Below are positions 33,782 to 46,203 of a stretch of 64,000 nt of DNA, piece after piece (the stretch's first letter is position 1; each line of letters starts with the position of its first letter). Both the position numbers and the translations under genes were made by a program. The DNA lies in contig NW_006768788.1 in assembly GCF_000204055.1 (NCBI RefSeq), positions 385,115 to 449,114 of the forward strand. Reading direction: 5' to 3'. This DNA comes from Melampsora larici-populina 98AG31 (lineage: Eukaryota > Basidiomycota > Pucciniomycetes > Pucciniales > Melampsoraceae). A model generated the notes under the pieces. That model did not search any database. It had not been told where the DNA came from and worked only from the letters and a program-made list of their open reading frames with translations.

Positions 33782-36324
33782 ATGAAATCTTGGATCATTT
33801 ATTTTCTTTTGATCTTGAATACAATATTGATTTCCGCACAAGATCTTAATAAAACAATTCAAGATGCGCCTTTTGTAAGTCAAAGGAATTATGATGGTTT
33901 TGATCTTATTCAGAACTCCTCCAATCAACTGTTTCACTCACATCTTTGATCCTTTGATTATTCTTTCTTCCCTTGTGAATCAAAAGAGTCAAAATCAATC
34001 AGTTTATCTGAATGCAATCACTTGTCCAAGAGGTATCCAATGTTTTCTCTTCGATATGTTTTCAAGCAAAATAATAAATGAATGTGAATTATGACTGACT
34101 TATTTGTTTCTGGTACTGATAGGAATTCAAAATAAGACTGGGGGTGAGAAATCTTTTAGGTCACTCTTTGATTCCTCTTTTTAACCTCAATGATTCTGAA
34201 TCGAATTGGTGTAAACCTTTGGATGAATAGGCGTGATCTTATTGGTACATGGGACCTGTAAGTTCTTTCCATTTCAATTATTGATTTTTTCCATTACCTT
34301 CAATGATATTGACGTAAATATTTAAATATAGTTACAACAGGAGAATCATGTTGGGGAATAGTAAGTAAACCGAATTCCTCAATAAAACCAAGCAATCAAT
34401 GAAAAAAAATCTCTAACAAAGAAATCTTCTGAATTTGTTTTTTTTTCTCCTCAATTTTCTTTAGACACCTTTCAATACAAAGTTATATAAAGAAGGACCA
34501 GGTTTTGATGTTTGTTGGATCACATTACCATTCTCAGGTTTAGCAGATGTACAATTATCTGCTGAATATATTGCAACTGCGATTCCATATTTAGCTAAAC
34601 TTTCACCTGCTACGAATCATAAGATTAATGTCATTGGTCATAGTCAAGGTGGTGGTTCAAATGTGAGTCAGATTAAAATCTTGGATTGTGATTCTTGGTA
34701 AACTTGGTTTTTTTTGTTCGTTTGGTATTTGTAAGAATTCTGACATTCATGTTCTTTGTGGTTTTTTTCTTCTTAGACCCAATGGGCACTTAGTTAGTCT
34801 TTTTTTGAAGTTGATCTGATCTTTCAAACACCTTGGACCGAATTCTGATCAAATTGAATCATTTTATAAGCTTTTTGGCCTTCAATTCGACCATACATAA
34901 TTAATTATATAGCACTTTCAGCTACATTTAAAGGTTCGAATGAAGTTAAACTTCTTTGTAAAGTACAAGATGGAGTAGGGGGTTGTCCGCCTGCTCTCTT
35001 ACAACTTGAATCAGTTAAGTATTTTCGTTATCTTTCTCTCTTATCTTTCGATGAAGGATATCTTCAATCAAATTATATTTTGAAAGATGAGTTAATGTAT
35101 TACTTTTCGTTTCTTTTTGGCGTGATATGATTTTCTTTAGACATCAAATTATGTTGCTGCACAAAATTCTGATGTAGATGAATTTAGTGGTGCTCATAGT
35201 CATGTACCTACTACTTCAATTTATTCTCGGTATGATGAAGCAGTTCAATGGGAAGGATTCGGTGGAGTAAATCTTCAAGATCTTTCTCATTTTTCTAAAA
35301 ACAATCTCTTTGAATTCAACAGAACTGACGTGATTGTTTTTTGTTTGCTTCACATTCTAGGTTATTAATTCTTTTCTTAATGGTTCTACAATGATTGCTT
35401 TACAAGATGAAAGAGTCTGTGGAAAGTTTCATATCACTACACATATGTAAGTTATACATTTTTTCTTTTCATTCCCAATCAACTTAAGAATCCCAAGTTT
35501 TGAAGTTTAATTCTTTTTTGGTTTATGGTTAAAGTGAAATGCTTCAAGATTCAGCTGCTTATAGTTTAGTACTAGATGCTCTCATAAATGGTCGTCCAAC
35601 TAATATAACAAATTTCGATAGTGAGTCATTACAGATTTTTCTTACATGCCTGATTGGTCTCTTAAATTTATACACCTCCATGATTCAACGTGAGACTATA
35701 CTGAATCATTCACATCCCTTTCTATGTCTTGGTGATACGACCAAACAGAAAAGGATTGTCATCATGGACGTAAGTGATCTTCTTCCAAAGCCGACATATC
35801 TGTTCATGATAGGAGGAGATTGAGTTACATAATAGATCTGTTTCAAAACTGACGTCAAGACCTGAACTTTGGCTGTCCTAAATTCACCGCTTCCCCTGAT
35901 GTTCTATGGACTAAAACATGGGGATGAGGGATAATGATAACAGGTTCAGATTGGCTTCATCTTTGGGCTCAAAGAGGCATGCTACTTTCATCATTCTGGA
36001 ATTTCTTATTTGGAGATGGAAGATGGAAGAGAATGAGATATGAATTTGATTATTTGGTAAGTATGAAATGATTCCCTTTCTTGGAGTAAATTTGTTTGGT
36101 GAATGAAGTGGATCGAATTATTGGGTTTTTTACTTCTGGATTCTTTTATTGGAATCATGATTCTTGATGGATGTAGATGATTGGATGAGTAAACTGACTT
36201 TTTTTGAAATGATTTGATTTGATTTCAGAGAGTACCACAAGAACCAGGATTACAAGTTGAGTTCTCATTTAAACTTGAAACACCTTTCTTACTTCCATCA
36301 CCACACTTTCAATCCGATCCTTAA
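33782..36324 (+). CDS. Secreted lipase of the Candida antarctica lipase B type
   Basis: An intron-rich gene (about 12 exons) encoding roughly 345 residues. MKSWIIYFLLILNTILISAQ is a signal peptide. Family landmarks in order: ILLVHGTFTTGESCW (oxyanion region), PGFDVCWITLPFSGLADVQ, the nucleophile elbow GHSQGGG, QWALTFWPSIRP, ALSATFKGSNEV, VPTTSIYSRYDEAVQ with the catalytic Asp, and ERVCGKFHITTHI with the catalytic His. These align with the CALB pattern TWSQGG, VPTTNLYSATDEIVQ and VCGPLFVIDH, so the triad appears complete. The C-terminus (exons at about 35949-36057 and 36229-36324) is less conserved. The predicted role is extracellular ester or lipid hydrolysis. The copy reads as intact. Confidence 0.88.
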
Positions 36325-37084
36325 CATTATTGTTCTTTTTCATTACAAAAAAATCATTATATAATTTAGCACTATGTTTGTGAAAGAGGTTATTCAACCA
36401 ATTGTTTAGAGATTGGTATTGGTTTTCCTGATTTTGAAAAATCAAAATTAAAAAATCATCAATTTATGGAATTATGAAAACACAAGTTTTCTTGATTTTT
36501 TCAATTTCATAGATTTGTCATTTATCAAAATCCATCTGTAGACAAAGTTATTCTCTCCCTCATCAATTTTGATAAGTCCTTATTAATTGATTATTTGTTT
36601 GTCTCTATCCTCCTTCCATTGTCCTCGGCATAGGATTATCATGTGTTGAAAGTGAATCAATCTTGAAAGCATAAAAAATGATACTCTCCGACTTGCTCAG
36701 ATATCTTCTGAGCTTTGTCCATCCTATGATGAATCCAATAAAGTGCTCATCTCAATTTCAAGACTTGATCAATTTTCATTCACTTGAATATCTAAATCAA
36801 TCCATCAAATTTCATTCCAATAGATCAAAAATGTGTATATCAATTCCCCAAAAAAATAAAATCCCTTCCTTAAAGATCATTGTCCTCCTCTTCTTTGATT
36901 TTCCAATTTTTCCATTCCAGATTAAACATTTTTTCCATCCTGCCTTCAGGAACCACAATACAAGAAAGAAAGAGAAGAATAAGAACAACAACAATATGAT
37001 CCAAACCCTTTAAAGGGAGGAAGAAACCATCTTCTTGAATATGTTCAAGAAAGAAAGAAACAGAGAGATATGAAAAAAAGAAGA
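36325..37084. other. Convergent 3' flanks; no gene seen
   Basis: AT-rich 3' regions of the lipase (plus) and the SAP-like membrane protein gene (minus). The ORF at 36678-37013 is low-complexity and not supported. Confidence 0.5.
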
Positions 37085-38786
37085 TCAAGCTGAAACATTA
37101 ACAGAAGAAGCAGAAAGTAATTGATGTAATCCTAAAGTCACCCCAAACCCACTCAATACAAATTGTAAGACTTCGAAACCCAAGATTTCTGAATTTCTAC
37201 AATTCAACAACCCATCTTGATCAAGATCAGAACCTGGTCTCAAGAATTCTTCACGTTGTACTGTAGCAGTTGATAGAGTGGTCATAGGCCAACCGTATCG
37301 AATAGACGGACGAAAGACAAGATGAAGAAGAACCACGATCGCGAGTCGGGTGGCTGCAAAGGTTAATGGACTCGGTTTTAAATGGGTTAATCTTTGGACC
37401 CATCCTCTTGAGTATCGAGAAGTAGGTGGTGGTGCAAAGTTTACCAAGGTAGCAATCACCAGCGGGGCTATGATGGTGAGGACAGAGTATTCTAATAAGG
37501 CCCGGAGGAAATGAGCCGATCTAAGGAGATGGATTCCTGCGTGAACCGAGTTCGGCAGTTTGACTAGGTACTCATTTGAGGATTGATGAACGAGAGTCTA
37601 GGAAGTACGTAGAGAAAGAATGGTGAGCAAGAGTAGTTGGGTCTAGCATGAATGACGAGAAGTTTGTATTCACCTGGTAATCCACTGGAACTAATGAGTA
37701 GTACACGTATGATAACTCAGCAAAGATCTGGAGGCTCCAAATATTCCAAGGAGATGAAAGGGCCTGAAAGAATAGAACGTAGAATAGTATCAATAAACAA
37801 AAGGTCGATACTTTACTTGCTGATGGCGAAGTAAGACTTACGTATTGAGTGCCTTGTACGCCATCCAGAGCTAACTCGGCTACTTGCGTGCTCACAACTT
37901 CCACCTTATTGATGGCTTGTCCACTAGCCTGTTTGATCCGTCTAGTGACTTGTGAGGAACCAAGTGTACTAGAAGCATGATGAATCGCGTGTCTAAAGAG
38001 AGATTATTCAAGAAGAAAAAGGAATCAGCTGAAGAACGCGTCAGAATCGAACGCGTCGCGTGAAATCACTCAACTCGACTTGTTTCTCAGCTTCCCCGAC
38101 TGCCTTAGTGATCCGATCACTCGAAGGCAAGCTATCACGTAAGCCATCCACCAAACTCTTTCGTCGAGGTAAACTACGGGCAGCCGCCTTAGAATTGTTT
38201 TTTGGTGGTTCATCATCTAGATCATCATCTTGGTCTTGATCTTCTGAAGTTCGAGAGGCTGGTTTAGCTTTACTAGTGACAGAACGTCTACTACTAGCTC
38301 GTGGTGCTGTTGAATCGGGCGAAGTGTTACGAGTACCATTAAGTGTGTTAGCATTGACAGATGAAGTGATTAATTCTTCAAATCTAGGATCAGATTGTAA
38401 ATGAGGTTTTTGTTGAAAAGTGATTTGAATGTTCTGTTCGAGGTCAGCTTTGAGTGCATCGGTTCTGAATTCGATGTTCAACTGTCTACAGATATCTAAG
38501 ATGTCATAAAAGAAAATCAAAAGATGTGTAAGTGGTGGTAAACTCGGAGTGAAAAGATGTGATGAAGAAAGAGATGGATATATGCGCGTCATGTAAGAGA
38601 AAGAGATCGCCTATACAGTTCTACATAATGCTACATGATGATCAAGTCTTCATCATATGTAAACAAAGAGATGAAGAATTGAACTAGAAGGAAATTGAAT
38701 CATTCCAATCGGAAGTGATGGGACTAACCCTGAAGATCAGCTTTTCTTTTACTTTTCAATGTTCCTGACCATTTGGAAGAAGACAT
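37085..38786 (-). CDS. SAP-like domain protein with C-terminal membrane segments
   Basis: The start ATG at 38786-38784 gives MSSSKWSGTLKSKRKADLQ, spliced to DICRQLNIEFRTDALKADLE, a helix-turn-helix pattern like SAP or HeH domains. A Ser/Lys/Asp-rich linker follows (DQDQDDDLDDEPP; SLPRRKSLVDGLRDSL). After further introns the C-terminal half has hydrophobic helices (LLEYSVLTIIAPLVIATLV; RLAIVVLLHLVF; FEVLQFVLSGFGVTLGLHQL) and stops at 37087-37085. I do not recognise a named family. The combination of an N-terminal SAP/HeH-like motif and membrane helices recalls inner-nuclear-membrane proteins, but no LEM or MAN1 C-terminal domain was seen. The donor site near 38050 is the least certain junction. 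Confidence 0.65.
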
Positions 38787-39658
38787 GGTGACTTGAAACG
38801 CGGTTCAAGAAGAAAGAATGATCAAATCTGTTTTGAAGAACTTGATGAAGGTTATTTGGTATTTATCAAATGCTAATTGATGGTGATGAGATGATATGAA
38901 TCAGGAAACACGTGAAGGTGGTATTTATTGTTCTCTTATGCTCGGGGTTTGAAGTTCCAGGTTGACTCGGACGCGGGGTAAGGGGAGGTTTGGAAAAGGA
39001 ATGACCACTTTATATCCAACACTGGTACCGTGTGTATGTAGTGAGGTGTACCGGTCTCGTGATCAACTGAGAAATTTGAAATGTACAAGACCGACTGATC
39101 AGCTTCCCACACCCACTCGTTCATATTCAAACCAGAAAGCCTTCCCTTACAAGCAACGTCACCAGACTGGGAAATTTAACTAATGGCTATACCCCTCGAT
39201 ATATGCGCTTCTAAATTTCCATGAATGGAAACATTTTGTAAAGTCGAATCCACATTCGAAGCCATGTTGAAGCTCATCTTTAGTGTGGCACCAAATGAGA
39301 CCATGTATGTACACATAACTTGCACACTATAGCCATTTTATCAAGACCTCTGGAGCTTAAGTTGACCAGATCCCTACAGTTTATCAAATCAGTCTGTCAT
39401 CATTTTGTCTGCTTGAGTCCAAAATATACTGATTTGTCAAACTGCTCTTGTCTTGGTGGGGAAAACGCAGGAAGGTGAGAAAGGGTTGAGAAAATGATAC
39501 AGATGTGAATCGTGATGGAATGGGATTCAGGATGGGGATGATTAGGTTTCGAGGGTGTTTTAAGCAGTCAGGGCTCGGGCTAAAGCAAGTTCAAACTGCA
39601 CTTGGGACAAAACAAAAGTCGATCGACTGGAGAGTTTCTTTGAACGGCCGACCCACCG
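38787..39658. other. Divergent intergenic region
   Basis: Upstream space between the SAP-like gene (minus) and the first ALKBH7-like gene (plus). No gene is supported. Confidence 0.5.
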
Positions 39659-40599
39659 ATGATAATCATCAATCGATTAACAAACCAACTTCGATCTAAT
39701 CCCTGGCACTGTCTCAAACAACCCACATTCTCTGGATCAAGATCGATTTCAACTAAAGCATTCTATACATTAAAAGATGAGAATTGTCCTTACATCATTC
39801 ATAACAAATCTAACTTTCAATCATCAAGAGATCATAATCCATTAGACTTTGAATTTTATCCAAATTTGATAAACCAAGAAGAACAAGTTCAATGGATCGA
39901 ATCTTTACTTTTAATTTTAAATCGACAATATCCAAAACGTAGAAACAAGAAATCTAAAACGAAATCTAAGATTCTAAACCAAGAAGGATTTGAAAAGGTT
40001 GATCAATATGATTTTCAAGATGGTCATTTTGATACAGTTATTAAAGATTTTAGAGAACATGAGATTCGTGATTTGAATTCGATTTCGATAGATTCTTTAA
40101 AAAAATTAATTAATTTGTTTCCTACTACAAATCATCAATCTAATTTAATGGCACATATTTTACATTTAAGTGAAACCGGTCGGATCGATCGACATGTTGA
40201 TAACCCTATCGCATCTGGTCCTACGATCTTAGGCTTAAGTTTAGGTGGCGAAAGAGTGATGCATTTGTTTGGGAATGAAGAGGATAAAGAACCGGTTTAT
40301 AAGATCTTGCTTCCTCCTGGAAGTGTTTATCTTCAACGGTTAGTCATAGACTCTTATCCATCACTCTTACACATTCACTAAAACCCTTTTTTGGCCTTCT
40401 TTAGGAATTCGATCAGATATTCACTTCCGCATGCTATACCAGAGATAGATGAATTTCAAGGTAGGAATGTAGGCGGAACACAAAGACTTAGCTTGATCCT
40501 CAGAGTACGTTGGCTTTCTCTTTGGTTTCCCAAATATCATGGTACTCATCATCATGACTCTTTTAGGATGTAAAAACGGATCATGATACAATCAACTGA
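39659..40599 (+). CDS. ALKBH7-like 2-oxoglutarate/Fe(II) dioxygenase, copy A
   Basis: Three exons (39659-40338, 40405-40504, 40567-40599) encode 270 residues. The N-terminus (MIIINRLTNQLRSNPWHCLK) is basic and Ser-rich, consistent with mitochondrial import as for ALKBH7. NPLDFEFYPNLINQEEQ opens the catalytic domain. HxD is in DRHVDNP, followed by GLSLGGERVMHL, LLPPGSVYLQR, the distal His in RYSLPHAI and the 2OG-binding Arg in QRLSLILR. The iron and 2OG ligands therefore look complete. The last exon adds only about 10 residues. Coding sequence is notably AT-rich compared with copy B at 41846-42855, which shares both intron positions. Confidence 0.88.
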
Positions 40600-41845
40600 G
40601 GATGAACGATCATTCTACAATCGAGCACATTGGCCATACATAGTATTAGAAAAAGAACTCTTTTTGATGATATCAATCTATTCATGTTTCATTAGAGGAG
40701 GATCTCTTTGTATATGTTTGTAATAAGTCGTACGATGTAATTAGAGGTAGCAGACCTAGATCTGGGATATATAGACACAGAAATAGACTATAAGATCATA
40801 AAAATGAGGATTGAGATGATTTCCCTGAAGTGGCATTTGAAGACTTTAGGTGATAGAATGGTAAAACAAATTCTCAAGATGGTTTGCTATCACTCAATGT
40901 AATTCCTGGAACTGCAGTGTGGGTGTGCAGCATGAGAACAAATAGGAGACGTATTACTTAGAAGCTAACAAAGTAGCGATCGTAATCAGGGTTAGCAAAG
41001 AAGAAGCTGAGTCTTCGCTCGACACCTATCATCCGTAATCTTGTAACAGAGTATGTATCTTCAGCTTCTTATCAAACCACCTTTTGCAGCTTGCCCACGA
41101 CACCCACGGTGGGGTTGAGTGTCCTCCCATGTCACGGAACCCTGCCGTTATCATCTATCAATCCCCAAAGCTTGGCACCAATTTTGCAGTGGAATGACCT
41201 GGACAGGTGATGTAAGGGTTCATCAAATCTTGTTCATGGATGCTATAAGATTCTAAGTCTAGAAGCCGGCTTTCAACATTTGGTTTATTTGATTTTTTTG
41301 TGTAGGATGTCTTCGAGAATCAAGTTACAAAGCTTTAGAAAAAGTGTCTTATGTAGAATTTACAAAGATGTGGGAGAAGTGATTTCATTACCCTCATGAT
41401 GACAAGACGCTTGGTCTGTATGTACTCTATGAAGTAGCTTGTGGAATCCGTCACGGTTTGCTTGTGGTCTTGTGGATCAAGAGAAAGTTCATCGGTCGTT
41501 TCCATGGCCTCCACTTGCTTACACTGTACAGTGGGGTTACTCTCAAAAAATCCACGGCTGGAATAGTGAGCGTGAAGTGCAGTAAAAGTCAACTCTGCAG
41601 CCTTATCGTGATAAGTATCCTCCTTTGGCCTCCACTCCTCTCCACTCCCACCCGCTCTCTGAGTCACTTTGGGCCACTTTGGACTACAATACACTGTATT
41701 GTAATGCGGAAAATTGACTCCGTTGATGATGTTGGGAAAGATATTTAAGACGCGCGCAAATGAACTTCTTGTCTTCTTCATCCCATATTGTTCTCCGATT
41801 CTCCGATCCAAGTGCATCATCATTTCAGTTCGAATTTCTTCATAC
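40600..41845 (+). other. Spacer between ALKBH7-like paralogs
   Basis: No supported gene. A 170-codon minus-strand ORF (41335-41847) overlaps the promoter and start of copy B and lacks domain features, so it was not called. Confidence 0.5.
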
Positions 41846-42855
41846 ATGGCTAAGACTGTTTATTTAGCTTACAAGGGCATCTTTTCCTCGCGTCTTGTCC
41901 CTCCTTCGAGCTCGTGGATCTCATTCGGCTCGTCGCGGTCTTTCGCTATGGCTTCCACTCACTTGCCTAGTCCACTTCGTCCTTTTACTCTTGCGGACGA
42001 GTCTTGCCCTTTCATTGTTCGTGGTCCTGCAGCTCTTCAGACGGCTCACAATCCACTGGATTTCGAGCTTTATCGGAATGTATTCAATGTTGAGGAACAA
42101 TCCATCTGGGCGAAATTCTTGCTATCTATTCTTGATTCAAACAAACCTCCGGATAGTTCTAAGACAAAGCCAAGGGAAATTCCGGCAAAAACCAAATCGG
42201 CTCCTGGATTTAAGCCTGCGGAATCATACGATTTTGAGCCCGGTGAACCTGGTATGGTCTTGTCTGATTATCGATTACAAGAGATCTATGGACTCGATCA
42301 ATTTTCAGACCCACTCATTCGACCCCTCCTCGATCGTCTACTCGCTCTAAGGCCTCGTCCTTCATCAATCGTCGGTCATATCTTGCACCTCGGACCGAAT
42401 GGTCAAATCGCACCTCACCTTGATAATCCTTGCGATTCAGGACCCATCTCGCTCTCTCTTGGTCTTGGTGGTCCAAAGGTGATGCACCTTTTGGCGGATG
42501 AAAAGGGTAAAGATGTGGCCTACAAGATCCTTCTTGAGCCTGGAAGCGTTTATCTTCACCGGTATGTGTCGAGATTCTTACTTTTTCAAGTTTTCCTCAT
42601 CCTGATCAAAGTTTCATTTTATGATAATCTTTTCTAGAGACTCAGTGCGATATCGACTTTGTCATGCATTTCCACACCTTGATGAGTTTTCAGGGAAGTT
42701 TGTGGGTGGATCTCAGCGCTTAAGTCTCATTCTCAGAGTGAGTCATACTTCAATTATATAAGAGCTCAATGTGATACATTTCCATCAAAGTTGAAGAATA
42801 TCCATACCTGTTTTTTGTATTCCAGGATCAGAGCCTAGAGCCACAAAAAAATTGA
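41846..42855 (+). CDS. ALKBH7-like 2-oxoglutarate/Fe(II) dioxygenase, copy B
   Basis: Three exons (41846-42561, 42638-42737, 42826-42855) encode 281 residues. I chose ATG 41846 because it yields a mitochondrial-type leader (MAKTVYLAYKGIFSSRLVPP). The in-frame upstream ATG at 41714 is less plausible. DESCPFIVRGPAALQ and NPLDFELYRNVF match copy A. HxD is in APHLDNP, then LGLGGPKVMHL, LLEPGSVYLHR, the distal His in RYRLCHAFP and the Arg in QRLSLILR. Intron positions and phases equal those of copy A, and the tiny last exon is also conserved. Codon use is clearly GC-richer than in copy A. Confidence 0.9.
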
Positions 42856-43974
42856 CAATAAAAATAAGCAAGATAGATGAAAACCGAAAGAAAAAGATAG
42901 GTGTGGGAATCTAATGAAGTAATTTATAAAGATGTTTCTTCGTCAATAACTTCATTGCAAGAAAAAGTGATAATTATTTGTGTCGAGGGAGATTATTATT
43001 GTATTGGAATATCCAAGGATTAGAATATTCGTTGGAGTTTTTGTTGTATATGATGTTGAGCTGTCCAAAGATTGAGATGTACTCTCAGCTTGAAGCAGTC
43101 TTTCTTCCAATCACTAGTCAGATACCCTTAAACATGATTAGTGAGGTAATTCAGGAGCTGTTCTCCTAAACCTGTTCTGAGAGACGCGACCTCTGAACCA
43201 GATACATTCAACCAAGCCCTTTGAGCCTCTTGAGTTGAGTTTTATCCCAGCCTGCGTTGAATTCGGACGCTCGTCATCTGGACCATATGTACATCATTGA
43301 TGTTTTTCAGAAGAAACATCTGAGGCTGAGTACCACATGATCAGGATGTAGAAAATCATCCGACTAATAGATACTTTCCACGTTTGAGTAGGAGCTGGGC
43401 GTCAAGAAGGAATGTGCATTTTCTCTCCTTCATGCAAGCCGCATCTACCGCACTCGACGATATAAAGCCAGAACACCGGAAGGAACAAAGGGAACGGAGG
43501 TGTGTAATCAGCCCCTTCTTGAGTGCTTTATGCGAATGTAGCCTCGTTCGCTTAACAGATTTCGGAAAGCAATCAAAGCGATCAAGAACCGAGGTGAGTT
43601 TACTCTAAGCTTTTCATTTCCCTGCCCTCCTGTATGCTTACTTGAGAAGAGAAAAACCTTGGTTTTGAAAATCATGACTCGTGAACTCGATGTTGCTTTT
43701 CTGGTCGCGCTGAACTCCCTGTGGGAGTCGCGCTTCTGTATCTAACTTGTACCGTGAGCTCAAGTGTTCAAATTTAAGCAAAACTGACGCGAAATGCACC
43801 TCAGCTTTCCCTCTACCAACCTCAGCTCGGAGATATGGTATATATATGAAATATTAGACAAGCCTCTCAGATCGTATCAATACATTCAAGGTGATCCATC
43901 CACTCAATAACTCCCACTATCCCAATTCACTTCATACAAATCTGCACGCTTTCCACACCACAAAAAGAATCATA
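42856..43974 (+). other. Spacer; no gene seen
   Basis: 3' flank of copy B, then sequence with short unsupported ORFs. A TATA-like box before the next gene is listed separately. Confidence 0.45.
43838..43848 (+). promoter_or_regulatory. TATA-like element before the 43975 gene
   Basis: GGTATATATATG lies about 130 bp before the ATG. Position fits a core promoter; no transcript data. Confidence 0.35.
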
Positions 43975-44461
43975 ATGCCACGTGAACCTCTCACTCATAA
44001 TCTAAGTAGAGCCCGTGAATCGCGATTTTCACCCATGGGCGGGAAAACACGTCAAACAATCTCAGAAAACCTACGCGAATTCTCGGTTTCTGCTCGAACC
44101 AAATTGCAAGCTCGCATCGAGGACTTGAAAGCCTACCAGATTGTTCTCGAAAAACAATCTCAGATTGCTACAGCCAAGAAGTTTGATCAGAGGGTGTCGA
44201 GTTGTCGCAAAGACCCAGTAAGTTTTCTTTTGCTGAAAGCTTGATGGATTCTCACATTCAAATAGTAACTTGTCTATCATTTCTTGTAAATAGTCATCCA
44301 GCTTACTCAACCGCGACGGAACAGCTCGTTATGGGACACAAAAACAGGAAGAGCCGAGTAAAAGAGATACCGGGGCATCAACTTCTTTGCCAGTTGTTGT
44401 CGACGAGAGTGCCTCTGATGGGTTCGAGGTGGAGTCAGTGTGCGAAACAGTGGTACCTTGA
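43975..44461 (+). CDS. Small hypothetical protein
   Basis: Two exons (43975-44217, 44294-44461) give 136 residues. The first part is basic (LSRARESRFSPMGGKTR) and then helical, with a heptad-like stretch (TKLQARIEDLKAYQIVLEKQ). The second exon is Ser/Glu-rich and acidic at the end. No signal peptide, membrane segment or known domain was seen. An intact two-exon frame with consensus splice sites and a TATA box supports a real gene. Function unknown. Confidence 0.55.
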
Positions 44462-45569
44462 ACAAATGTTCGATATTCCTTTTTGCCGCTGTCTCCTGTG
44501 CTAATATTGGCAAAATGTAAGAAATTTATATAAACCTCAATCTATGACCAGAGCATTACCATGCTATGTTGAGCAGATCGAATAAGATGAATTCATGTCG
44601 TCTTTGAAATCTTCTACTTAACGCCCAGAAAATCCGTACATTTGAAAGCACAAAAGATATCCCACTTTTGCACACGTTTTTCCCGTGATTAGATCAGAAG
44701 AGACCGAATCATACACATATCGAGTCTCATGAAACTAATCTACATCGAAGAGGTTTTTTCAAAGCAATGCAAACCTGTTGGACCTCCGAAAAGCTAAACA
44801 GCTTTCCAGGTAACGAACCTGAAGTATCTTTGGGTCGCGGGAGAGATACAAACGATACAAATTACTTCCGTTAGAAATTACACCACGTATCAACTTGTCT
44901 TACCGTCACTTCGGATATCTATGTAGTGAAATGTTTGATAGTCAGGGGAGGAATTGTAAAAGTTAACCTGGTATTGAAGCCATCACCTAAGTTCCTATAA
45001 GGTAAATGCGTTTGAGGCCTTCCGAAATTAGAGGGTTTGAATTTGCAAAATTCCTGGAGTGGATTGGCACAATCAGAACACAGATATCTTGTATTTTTTG
45101 CTTTTCTCTCTTTCTACGCTAATTACGTACATTGAAATGTTTGGCTTCGTTGTTGTGATGTGATTTTCATGATCAGTGATTGCATTTTGACTCTCTTTAC
45201 TGAAGCATTTCAAGTGGGGTCGGACAGGTATTCAACCAAAAGTCCTGAACAAAATGATGTCCCAACCTAATCGATCCCATTCTCTTGCATTTGAAGAGAG
45301 CTTTTCAGCTGGCACTGATCACACAAAATGTGTCTGCATTTCATCTTGCATTTAAGTTACGCAATATCAGCAATCGAAAATGACTGGTGTATTCCGTGCT
45401 GATGCTTTAAGAGGTGGACTCCTGCTGATCGTAAGGAATATAATAGTCTTCGTATTCGAAAGCTCCCGTCTTCATCCCTGCCACCGACTTCTTTTCCTCT
45501 CAACAGTCCTTCACGCTATCTAGATCTTCTCCACTTCATATCTAGCGTATCACCCCTCTCTGATTCCGA
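44462..45569. other. Spacer; no gene seen
   Basis: I see no supported ORF, repeat or RNA gene in these 1.1 kb. The last about 150 bases are pyrimidine-rich, leader-like sequence. Confidence 0.45.
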
Positions 45570-46203
45570 ATGATTTCCCATCCATACTTCAAGATGTCTA
45601 GCTTTCTCCAGACTATCAGAGCCTTTTTGTTATATTTCACGACGGTCTTCGTATTTCATCTCTCCTTGTCGAAGATCGGACGTCTTCAGCTTCATCCAGA
45701 GACCACAGTCATAAAAGTCCTCGTATCCTCCTTCACCTTTTCGCTCTTCTCCTTCCCTATCCTCTGCCTCCTCTACGCTTGCAGTATGATATTCTTCCCC
45801 TGGATCGATGTATCTCGCTCTACAAAGGAATCTCTCATCCCACTCCAGGAAATCTCTCCCCAAGTGACTTGCTCATCAGATCCTCTCGCCACTCAACCTT
45901 CCTTGGAAAACTTACCGCCACCTGTCTCGGAACAAGACTCGTCATTCCTTCAGACTGTCCACGGATCACCACTCAGAGATATCTCACGACCGTTTGTCTT
46001 TGTCGAGGTCTCAGAACCATTTGAGGGAGCCGAGCGTCCGCAACTTTTTGAGTTAGTCGAGGTCCCAGAACCATTTGAATTAGTCGAGGTCAGTATTTTC
46101 TCTTGCTCCCGCCTTTTAGTTCTTCACTGAATCTTTCTACAATTTTTCAATATTTTCGCAGATCGTCGTCGAAGAATCTTATCCTGAAGACATCAGTTTC
46201 TGA
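45570..46203 (+). CDS. Small membrane protein with acidic repeat tail, unrecognised
   Basis: Two exons (45570-46088, 46162-46203) give 186 residues. Two hydrophobic segments are present (about residues 10-30, FLLYFTTVFVFHLSL, and 48-75, FTFSLFSFPILCLLYACSMI). After them the chain is Ser/Pro-rich and then acidic, with a repeated VEV(S/P)EPFE motif near the end. The reading frame and splice sites are clean. An internal Met at 45594 is an alternative start. No known domain. Confidence 0.6.

Noticed and set aside
41335..41847. 170-codon minus-strand ORF
   Set aside because: It overlaps the promoter and start of the ALKBH7-like copy B, shows no domain and has mixed low-information composition.
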